From assembly GCF_029227915.1 (NCBI RefSeq), contig NC_079880.1:22940501-23004500 (forward strand): 64,000 bases of DNA. Reading direction: 5' to 3'. Both the position numbers and the translations under genes were made by a program. The notes beneath the pieces are model-generated. The model was given only the letters and a program-made list of their open reading frames with translations. It was not told the DNA's origin and searched no databases. Every line of letters starts with the position of its first letter. Position 1 is the stretch's first letter. This document shows, piece after piece, positions 49,201 through 61,200 of the stretch. Source of the stretch: Hydractinia symbiolongicarpus. Taxonomy: Eukaryota > Cnidaria > Hydrozoa > Anthoathecata > Hydractiniidae.

Positions 49201-52200
49201 ACTTTTAGAACAAGTAACTGTTATTTTAGAATCGGTGTGCATATTTTTGTTTTAATGCATATCGTGCATGTGAACATATCTTATCAAAATTACCTTATTA
49301 TTGAGCCATGACATCACAACCTCAGTCACTATTTTTCCATAATGACTGGTTAAATGGTTTATAAAACCATTAGTAGTATAGTATTTTTGTAATTTGATGG
49401 TTCTTAATTGTTTATTATTAGATTTCATCGATTTCTTGATGTTAACCCTCTTGATGTATCAAGATCAATTGCTGGGTAAGGAAGCCTCACATTATGTAAA
49501 ATAAATGAAAGTTTTAAGAAATTTGTTTTTAATGTATTAAAATCCTTCAGTCCAGTTAGTGTGAATGTTGACAGAAATAGAGCTGGGTTTCTTGATTTGG
49601 CATCCTGCCCATAAGCTGAAAGTATATATTTCAAGAATTTTAACTTGTTTACTATGTATGTTTTTAGCCTCTGTTCAAAGTTTCGTGTCAATTCACAGGA
49701 CAAGAAAGCAACCCATCTGGAGGAATTAGTTGATTTGTTTGTTAATCAGCCACTTTTGGAAACAAATAAGGAAGAAAAAGAGACACAGGTTAAATTATAT
49801 AGTTGATAATATCTATTTTATGTTTTTGTTTAAGTTTATTTTTTCTTTATAAATGATTTGCAACTTTTAATGAATTTTTTTTTATATTAGTCACTGTCTG
49901 TCAACATAAAAACACTATCTACGGAGAGTGTGTCTGTGTGTGTCTGTAACAGGCAAATTGGATATCTTCATTTTTCTTTGATGTAGCCAGAAAAGTTATG
50001 TATTAAATGTCAATATCACTACTTTAACATCAATATCATAATTTAAATTATTGAAGCAATTACAGTGCACCTAAAACTCTGAGGCCAAATAACTTGGCAA
50101 CAAGGTGGTGACGTCAGCCATTTTTCACTGCGTGGGTAACTAGGGACCGCCTGAGACCAATTTGGGTAAGTTTTCCAAATATGGGTCCCCGAATCCATTT
50201 CGGAATGGACGGGTTGATGACGTCGTCCAAAAACCTTTAAACCCTAATATCTCTGCAACCGTTTGTCAAAGATGCATGATTCTATACATTGTCTTGATCA
50301 GCGTTTCAAGATCTATACCTTGAAGGCAACAGGTATACGAATTTCTAAAGAATTTTTTTTTGTTTTTTGGGGGTATTTGCTGACATAAGTACATCTTATT
50401 ACCTCATGCTAACAGGGGGAATTAGTGATGTGGAAAATATCTACACAGGCTAACAACTAGTGTTGGAAATAAAGATAACACAAATCAAATAAAAATGAGA
50501 TGAATCTATTTATTGTTTTAAAAAAAAAGGAAAAATAAGCAAATCTGAAACAAGTAATATGGTGTGCAAATAAATTGTGTACTCAAAATGTATCTTGTTA
50601 GAGAATCTTTGGGTAACTTACACAGTTAATAATTAAAAATATAATGCATTATTTTATTTTTATGGATATCTATAGAACATCACTGAAATTTATATTGAAG
50701 TGTTTTATTTGCTTACACATGCATACAGTAAAGATACATGTATATTAATTTTCATACCAATTTTATGTTGTAGACTGATGCACATTATTCACTGTTGGAC
50801 TTTTTATTGAGCCTATCCAACAATCCTCTTAACAGCAAATTTGTCGCTCCAGAAGAAAAACGAAAGCAAAATGGTAAGTAATACATTGTTTTTTTAAATG
50901 TATATGATTAATAAAACAGAAAATGATAAGATATATACCAACAAGTTTTGTTTCTTTTCAGGAATATAATCCCAGAAAAATTCAAAAGAATTTTTTTAAT
51001 TAAAAAAAAATCTGTTTTATTTAATCATCAAGTTATGATAGCTGTTTACGGCTGATATATGTTTTCGTTAAAATACTTTTTTTTTTTGTTCTTGTTTTTG
51101 TTGTTTTTTGCTGTTTTTTTCTGAAAAAGGCCAGAAAACTTCTCTAGAATTACTTTTTAAAGATTGTGAAAAAAAAAATCTTAAAATGAAAATTATGCGT
51201 AATTAAAGATCCGGGCTGTATACATCACCTGACGAAAGTTATATTTGATTGCTTCAAGAAAGAGTCTTTAGTTTTTAGAAAGAAGCCTTTCTAATTTATG
51301 TCTGCACTCAGGAATTGCTGATGCAACCTCTGACATGTTAACAATGCCCCAACAGTCAAATAACATATCACCTTGTAAATATTGACAATGTTAGTGAATT
51401 GAATTAAATTTAATACATTTTTTTTGTACAGCTACGGATACTTTTGACTGGAAAACATATTTGTTAGAAGGAGAGGAAGAACTAAGTATTGGTGCTGCAA
51501 TCAACGAGGATGTAGAGAAGGTTAGTAGCACTCATAAAGACTGTTAAAATCATAACTGTAATTTAATTTATCAAAGTTCAACTGTTTCTATTAATGACAT
51601 TTATGCTATTATATGCTAAATTCTTTTTAGGAGCTTTATAATAGTGATGAAGAATTATGGGTAAATTTTTATGTTTTTTTCTTTTCACTTAAATTTTTGA
51701 GGGTTTTTGTACAAAGGAAGAATCTGGGAAAAATAGAAATTTGTTTAATCTTTTTAAAACCATATTCTGCTGAATGATCTTTGATTGTTGCTACTGTTTG
51801 AGAGAACAACTGTTGAAACAGATTATCCTGATCACAACATCTTGACATTAAGTTATGATGCACATTGGAATATATGTTTTGCTTTGACAGAACACTGTTA
51901 CAATGAAACATAGATTGATAGCCACTTTTGGTTGACCACATGAAAAAGTGGCAGTATAACTTTAGACTTTACAAGTTTTGTGTAAAAAACTAAGAAATCT
52001 TCAAGTATTTAGTCTCGCATGGAATGTCACGCCACAAGTTCATTGTATTTGATCTTAAAAAGACACAATGATTCAGTGTTTTCAGTGTCAACAATGAACA
52101 CCATATATATAAGAACCAGACTCAAATTTTAGGCTTTTTCAGAAGAGGAAGTTATTGAAGAAATTGAAGAAGATGAACACATGTATGCAGAAATAGTAGA

Positions 52201-55200
52201 GCTGCAAAAAAAGTACAAAAGAGAAAAAATTTGCGATGTTAGCAAGGTATGAACTACTGCAAACATTTATTTTACTATCACAAGAATATTTTGTGTATGC
52301 TAAATGTAAGCTGTGGAACGATCTGCTTAAGCTGTGAGCTATGGAACAATCTAGAGGATAATCAAGACTCTCTCTCCGTAACTAAGTTATATTGCTTCCT
52401 TCTTTTTTTCTCATCAGGAATTGGCATGGTTAAACGAACACGTGGTGCCATCATATTGGGTAAAGAATGAAAGTTCGGAATTTAAAATTACTAAATATCG
52501 ATACAGCGTTAGTAACAGTAGAATGTGTGAAAACTGGTGAGTTATATAACCATAACATAAACTGGATATTCAACAACAAGGGGATGTTGACAGCAGCTTT
52601 AATTTTTAGGGAAATATTTAAAAGAGAAGAAGCCGAAAACAGGCAGGGACCTGGTTACCAACAGCTGATAGAAAAACAACTTGTTAAAGAAACTCTGTGG
52701 TAATATTCTCATTCTTGTTCTTAAGAAATTTATGATGCAACACAGTGCTGTTTGTAATGTTTTTTATTTAACAACAGGATGCTCCAGGGTGTAGAAAGTT
52801 TATATGTTTATGTATTTAAAGATGGTTGCTACACTGTGAATGAAAATATTGTTGTTAGCCATTTAACCAAGGTAACATTTATTTTAAATTAAGACTTATT
52901 TAGTGCCATAAAGTTCTTAAAAATTCTAAGTTTTCTGTATATGTACATCACAAAGTTTTAGAATCAGAGCGTTACAATACCTGATAAAGTTGGGATACCA
53001 TAATTTTTAATGAACTTCAAAAGATTCGCAAAAAAAACTATGCTGTTTTGACACATTTATACTACAATATTCATTTTAATTGTGTTATTTTAAAGGAATC
53101 GTTATCAAGCTACCTCCATACTTTTACTTCTATTGGCAACAAAGTCGTTGAGTTAAAGAAGTTTTCTTTCAACGTAACTCAGAATGAAAATGAGATGTCT
53201 AAAACATTTCGTGCTTTTGGATATGTGCTGGGCCGATATCTATCGGTAATCATGCCTGTTATTGTTTTTTGTTCTTGTTGCTATGTTTATTGTTATAATT
53301 CATTTTACTATTATTTGATTTTTTTGTTAAACAGAAATTGATAATAATGATTACAGTTGGTTTAAGAAAACTTTTAAACTTTAAGAAAACTTTTAAACTT
53401 AGTGTTTACATTTCACTTACAATTTTTTTTTTGTATTGCAGGAAAGAAAAGCTGAAATGGCAAAACTTGAACAGTCGTTAATTGAGCAAGGTAAAGTAAA
53501 ACTTTTTTTTAACAACTCTATTCCTGACTGAACTAAAATGAAATCCCAGAAATCCAATTGAAAAAACAACACGATTATGTTTTTAAACAAGAGTTTTAAA
53601 TATATGACCACAAAATTAATAATTTGCATGTTCATGCACATCTAAATTAAAGACAAATTTTTCCAGCACTTAAAAAAAAGTTGCCTCACAATCTTCCTCA
53701 CAGAAGAACCCAATATTGCTCCAGGAAATTTTAGAATTTAATAATCTATACCAGCAAGGGTTTTTCAACGGGACTAATCTTTCATAGACTTGCAAAAGCC
53801 CTATATAGTTAACTACTTCAAATTAGAAAAATTAGTTTGTTACCTTTATATGTGAACAAAGAATTAAAGAAATAAAATGCAATCACACTTTGTTTAACTT
53901 TCCTTGACCTAAAATGTATATAAAAACCCTCTTCTGACCTTTTTTATATGATTATGCTCTAGATGAGATTATTACATTAGTTGTGTTAAAAGACAAATTG
54001 TTGGAGGATTCAGCTAAGGTAATTTTTTTGCTATCATTTTTTTGTAGAATGTCTTTAAATGCTAGTGAACTTTAATTAACATGCATATCATGAAGAGAAA
54101 AGAATCTTCTGACATTCAATCAGGGATGTATTTCTATAATCTCTATTATCAGTAGTTTATGTCATGGGTAACCTATGGCCTTTTAAATTTATGTCAGCAT
54201 TGGACAATTGGGAGTGTTGCTGTGTTAATAGAGTTGACAGGCAATCGGAACTTTAGTCACAAAATATTTTAAGGTGAAAAAAGTGAATTAGAATGACTCA
54301 ACCTATATTAGGAACTTTATGACAAGTAAATTACGTTACAGGTGAACTGTGTTTATCAGTTGTACACTGATGCTGTATTGAAAGGTCATGTATTGTATTC
54401 AACTGTTACTGAAGTAAGTTTTTAGTATTGTTGCTAGCAATCTATACATTTTGAGAAAGTTTTTTGTAACTTAAGAAGTAAATATGCATACAATGTCATT
54501 TTTATCTCTGAATTATGGTTGGCATTTTTTTGCCCTTTACATCTTTGAAGTAATGTCAACATAATAAATTCATTATTAAATAAATTTGAAGAAAATGTAT
54601 AACTTCAAGGTGAATTAACAAAGAAACCTGTATGTTTTTTATGTAATAAAAATATTTTTACATAGCATGAAAAAACATTTACGAAAAACAACACACGTTT
54701 TAATTTTTGTAGTTTCTTATATCCAAGTTTTATCTTCGAAATGCGATAAACTTGTTATCAAGAACAACAAATTTGTGAAAGCGAAAAATTAGAGTAGTCC
54801 CAAAATGATTTATTTAAAGCGAAAACAGCCAAAACTTTTAGAAATAGAGGTATTTTTATATAAGCAACAAGGAACTCAAGAGCTTAGGTCCTATGAGAAA
54901 TTTAAGTTAAAATAGTTTTGGATTAAAATTTTAAAAATTTTTGGAACTTATTTTGTGGAGTTAGAGTCAAATGTGCAAAAATTCTGCAATTAAAGCTCTA
55001 CATTAAAAATTCTACCAGTAATAAATGTCCCCGTAAAGTACATGGTTCAAATTTATTAATATTTTTGTTTCAATATTGTTTTATTTCATTATAGAGAGTT
55101 GTATATTTTCTGGACATTTTTTTCGATATGTTATGTGCTTACGATTCACTTGGAGATGCTGGTCTTGATAAAGTTAGTACATAGTCTACTTTTGTGTGTT

Positions 55201-58200
55201 GTTTTTTGGATTTGCAGTAGTGTGGTAGTGTGTATTTTCTGGTATCCCCTCTAATTTTGAGGGGTATACTGGAGTGTTTGGAGTGTTTAAAGCTCCCATT
55301 CGAACTACACAAACCTTTAAAATTTCTGCCCAACGAGACGAAGCCCTTAAGTGGGGATTGGTCCTCTTTGATATGGGTCCAGTCGTCTACTGACTGAGCT
55401 ACGAATCCCCAATTGTGTAATAAATGTCTTAACAGGTGCTATAAATTGTGTCCTACCTTACCTTGCCTCGTTTTGGAGAAGATTGCATTTGTGTGCTTGG
55501 GTATTATACGTGTAAAAAATTGGATAGGTGAGAAAAACGAGGTCACATAATCCAAAATTCGTGGTGTGAAGAATTGTTAACAAATGTTGAATTTTTATAT
55601 TTCAATATCATTTAAAACATCAGTTTACATATTTAATAGATTTTGTATAAATACAGGTGTTGATTATCCTTCCCATGTTTTTGGACGTTTGCCAACCGTA
55701 TCTGTACGATTTGGAACAGTGGATGATCATGGGAAGACTGCCGAATAGTAGTGATGAAGAGTTTATGATATACAGGTGAGCAGAACTTTTATTTTTTAAA
55801 AAGAAATAATAAACGAAAACTGAAATTTGCCTTACAGGCGTTTTCTCTTTTTACGGGTTAAGGTTAGCCTGTGCTTCCAATTGTATGCAGAAGTCAATTG
55901 TAAGAGTTGACAAGACAAGTCTACTAACACATTTCTATTTTTCGAAAAATCATGTATTATTGCTTTATTTCTGGTTAAATGAGAACTGGCCTTTGCGTTC
56001 AACTTTATTTTTGTTGTTTAGAGCTCAAGTTATTGAACAAGGTGAAGCAAATTACTGGGAAAACACATACCGAATAAAAGGTAGGATCTGTTAGGTTTTT
56101 TTTTTCAATCTTTATGGTTATTATTATTAGTTATACACTGGCATTGTCCAGCCAATTTCCTTCACACGGCATGGGTTAAACTGTAGCTGTGGAAAAGACA
56201 CTTGCTAAGCATGCCTGCGCTGTAGACCAAACCATGGGCCTTGTTCAATATTTCAGTTACAATTTGTGTTTAGAAACAATTGACAAAGTGGCTTTGCTTC
56301 CAAAGTTTATCAAAGACGTTCAGAAACAGGTTTAGCGTCAAGACTTTGAATTTTTTTTCATATGTAACATACTTGATGTTTCTCTATTTAATTGCCTGTT
56401 AGTTTTCATAGATTAAATACATTTTTTATATTTTAGGTGTTGCTAGCTGGAAAATCACTTGGTTTGTTAGAAGAATTTGGAAAGGTAGACTGTTTAATAT
56501 ATAAATTGCATTGTCTGTAAAGAATTAAATCTCTATTCCTGCCTGCCAAATAAAATCGAAATTGTGAATGTTGGTTCCCACTAGGCGTCCAACTGGCATT
56601 TTAATCATAATCAGCAAGATAAGTACTAGTTAGACGGCTGGTTTTGATGAAATTTTTCAGATCAGTGACAAAAAATAGTTGTTTTTCTTGCTGAGTGGAC
56701 AAGATAAGGTTATCAAAATAGCGAATTACCATGCATAATTGGGAAGTATCGCGTTGCAGAAAAAAAGCGTGACTTCATTGAAATATGCCTTTGATTTAAG
56801 TTTATTACTGTCAAAAGTATTTGGACAATGCATTCATGTGTCTTCTCTTCTGTTCATTCCCATTTGTCTTATGTAAGAAAAGTTGTGCTAGATGCTAAGG
56901 GTATGTCAACTTCTAACTGTCAAAAGTTTAAAGAGATTGAAAAAGTGATGTATAATGTTGCATGCATCATGTTGCACCTTAATTGGTTCTTGTCCAACAA
57001 TGTTGCATCTTGATTGGTTTTTGTCAAACATTGTTGTATCTTGATTGGCTTTTGTCCAACAATATTGCGTCTTGATTGGTTTTTTGTCTAACAATGTTGC
57101 ATCTTGATTAGTTATCGTCCTAACCTTTCCCATGCTTTATTAAGATTTTATTCCGGAAGGAGTTAAAACAGTAGCTACTTTTGTGTCCCTTCACAAAAAA
57201 ACATATTAACCAATCAATATTCAGTTTTGACAGCTCAACAAGCAAAAATGAGCATGCAACATTTTGCTGTTTATTTTGTGAAATTTGTTTAATTTCAATA
57301 TTTGTGGAACTCGCTCAAATATATCTTGCGTTAACAGATTCTGCTAAATATTTGTTTTTTCTTTTCGTATTCTTAGTTTGCTACAAGCGTTCTATCCATC
57401 AAATCACTGCATGTTGAATTTAAAGACAACCTCAAAAAAATTTTGCAAGAATCAAATAACAGATTTCTCAAAGGTTATTCCATTTTCTATTTAGCCTATT
57501 TGTTAAGCCTCTTGTCTAGATTATGGTATTTTCTTAGTATTATATATTTAGGAGAGATAATATATGCTGAGAATGGTGATTCTGTATTTCTAGGAAAAGA
57601 TTTCACCGTAACTGAGGATGTTGTTGATTTTGGAAATGTTTTGATTGAAGACCCCACAATGGATCCTCTTATTCGAGAAAATTTCAACATGATGTTTTTA
57701 AACAACTACAGGAAATTAAAGAAACAAAATGACATCATAAAAAATGATTCTCAGTAAGAACTTTTCAGTGCCCGCTTTAATGAGTCAAAATAATACCTTT
57801 CAAATTGGAATTAATGTTAGTCTTTTTTAACGTAGCTTTTTATTCAGTGCCTTGAGAAGCTTTCTTTAAACTTTTCTACAATTACTTAAGTATAGATAAT
57901 AACCAAGTGTATCTCATTTTAATTGGCGATTCCAGCCTTTATAACTTGAGATTGTATTTTTTTAATATTTAGAAGCGAGTATGCTGCTTGGTTGCAACTG
58001 CTCAGTAAGTAGTATACAGTCTTTGTTTGTGTGTTTCTTTTTTGTTTGTTTGTTTGTTGTTTGGTCTGTTTACTTAGTGGGTAATTCATTATTATTATTT
58101 TAATTTTGTTATTAAATTTCCATATGTATTCTTTTTTTCATTTTTAGAAGATGGATCGTGTCGTCCTCCAATCAAGTTATTAATTGAGCAAAGTTTATTT

Positions 58201-61200
58201 CCTGCTATTTTCAACAGATATGATAAGGCACTACTTTAACTTTGCAATGCTGGTGGGGCGTCCTCCAACCTTCTTAAATATTCCAGCAAGGGCTCCTGTG
58301 AAAGCCATAGAGCAACAACTTTAAATTTTGAAAAGTAGTGAAGTTTTACTTGTTGGTTGTTTTTGTACCAGAAAATGGATTATACAATTGTAGGGTATAA
58401 GTATCCCTCATGTTAAAGCTTATACAATCCCATTTGGTTTATTGCTGAGTACATACCTAAACGGAGGCTAATAACTTATGTGAACATCCCGAAATGCAGG
58501 CCCATGTGAAACTTCTAACAAGTTAAAATAAATTTAGAAAAAAAAGATTCAGTGAAAATAAAAAAAAGCTTAATAATCGTGAAATTTGTGGAGAATACTT
58601 TACTTTCTTAGGCATGCGCAGTATTGTTGGAACTATTCAAAAAAGAATGGGACTTATTCAAACATTTGGAAGTGATGGAGGTATATATTCATTTCATTTG
58701 AGGTTTTTCTAACATAAAACAGGTCGTACGTGTAGTAGTTTCAAATTGAATTTTTTGATTTGAAAATAAAATCTTTGCCACAAAATGTTGGCATAAGACT
58801 AGAAATATAAAGTCCGTAATCACAAGCAGTGATTGGCTATTTCCTTATTAGATTTGCATAATTTAAACTTTTTAAAGTTTAGACTCTTAGGTTAATTGGT
58901 TAGATCCAGACTCCTAATGTGCCCAATGTTGCTGACGTTAGCATGGTTCTTTTACCAGATATTTTGAAACTTTGTGGGCTCTTATTTGGATTATTCCGTA
59001 ATTATTCCGAAATGCTAGAAATTTATTTGGATTATTCCGAAATGCTAGTAAGCTGCATTTCTGGCTTCAGAGCATTGGCTGCTTTTTGATAACTTTTAAA
59101 AAGTTATCAAAAAATTGTGACGATTTTTTAACAAGGACTGTAGATCTCGATGTGCATCTTGTAGTTAAAAAACATCAATCTTTTACATTTTTATAGAACT
59201 TCTTCTTGATGGAGGCTGGTGGGACAATGCATACATTTTATTCAGAAATATTTCAAAAGGTATAAGTGTTGATAAATTGTCATGCCGAAAACGGTAAATC
59301 TGTGTGATATGTTGGATTTGATTGTTTGACGTATGAATTTAATAGTGGCAAAAACGCGTGCATAAATAACAAATCACTTTGTGCATGTCTAGGGCAAAAG
59401 AAAAGAATTTTGGCAAGACATGCCATACTTGAATATCGTAATGCAAGATTCTCTTCAAATAAATTATCCGCATCTAATGGGAAGGTAACAAGCTTGTTAA
59501 TGAGACACAGAACGTGTACGTTAATTGTCAGTTTGACGTTTAGACTTGCCCTCCCTCACAAGAATATTAGCTGACAACCTAGTATTGATCAACCATGAGT
59601 TTTTATATTGTACATTTTCTAGACACAAATTTTATATTTCATGCTCATTATGGCCTTTTTTTAATAAAGATCTGAATTGTTCTTAGTAAGAGAACTTATA
59701 GTTCACATCGACATTTTTTTTTGTAGCTTTTAATGTGGTGAGGTGAATTAAAATGTTAAAGTAATACTACTGTTTCATGTCTTCTGAATAAACAATAAAA
59801 ATATATTATACCTGAACTTTACCATATAACCCTGAAAGAGTGTAAGTTTACGAATTATAGAGAAGGAAGAAAGATAGGAAATAGAAACAATCATTTATAT
59901 GTTTCAAGGTTAGGCCTTTTAAAAACCCACAATTATCAGAAGTTATTCTGTTGTTTCTTGCAAGACTAATTGCGTTTGTTATTGTCGCTTTTTTAGTTTG
60001 ACTGTTACCATAGAAACGCCGGATTATAATAACAATGCCAATCTATTTGACTGCATCTCGTTGCATTATAAGGTAACATTTTTTCAACAGGTGTTTTTGA
60101 ACGTGTTTAATGTGCGATGATAGTGCTATGTACACTTGTGTTACAGTACAGGGGATCGGTAGTTCAGTTGGTAGAGCGTGAAACTCATGCGCAAGAGGTT
60201 GTGAATTCCATCCGTTATGGTCGTTTTATAGTTGGGCAGAAATTTCAAAGGTTTCTGTAGCTCAAACGGGAATTTTCTTTCAACACTGTAACTGCTTTTG
60301 TGGTTCCTCCTGGAAACAATTGACAGGGTATAATCCATCAAAATTAGTAAGGCTAACCACATAAGATACCAATCACAACTATAGTAATGCTATGCATACC
60401 TGTGGTCAACTAAGTTACAGATTTAGAGGGAATTAATAATAGGCTTGTTGAAATAACTGTGTGGCTGTCATTTTGTTCAATGTTTGTTTGTTTTGTTTAT
60501 GGTGTTACATGTCTTTATTATCGAATCATTGGATTTGAAATTTTATTTCTAACGTTTGCGTAATTATCGTTGTTGAAATTTTCTCCAAAACCGTCACTTA
60601 TACTAAAATGCGTATTTTAATTCTTAGGCTCCCTGGCCAGTCACAATAATACTCGACAATGAAACTGAACAGAAGTACAACCAGATTTTTAAATTCCTCA
60701 TGAAAATTAAACGAGCTATATGGGCGTTAGAACAGTTGCGTTTCCATGGTAACTACATTTTATTTTATACGCCTGTAAATGTTCTATTCACATGTCCGTC
60801 TATTCTTCAACCTTGCGATCAGCGGAAAATCTCGGTTATTTTGAGAGGTTTTGAGATCTATCTTGGAAGTTTTTTTAACATTTGACTACCGGTATTAAAT
60901 CCTGAACCTCGTGTTTTGTTGAATTTCCGCGCCCGAAGGCGTAGGAAATTCTTTAAAACCGTCGTTTTTTTCTCTCGGAGCATTTTTTGAGAAAAAATCG
61001 ACCCTGGGATTTCACGTTGCTCCGTCACAGATGTAAACTTCGTACCCTAGCTCCTTAACTACCGGGAAGTCTCGTATTGACGTTTCAGGCCAAAATTGGT
61101 ATTTGTTTTCGACAAAATTTGGCACAGTTAACAAAAAAAGTATGCTGAACATAATGGTGACATAATAATTTTGATTTTTGTCACCTAAATGTCATTTTAG

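Noticed and set aside
50080-50260. GC-richer island in TUBGCP5 intron 4 with two TGACGTC-like sites
   Set aside because: It is probably an unclassified repeat; no second copy, reading frame or promoter structure could be shown.
57443-57757. 104-codon continuous plus-strand frame
   Set aside because: It runs through the intron between TUBGCP5 exons 21 and 22; the intron-encoded part is hydrophobic and unlike the family.
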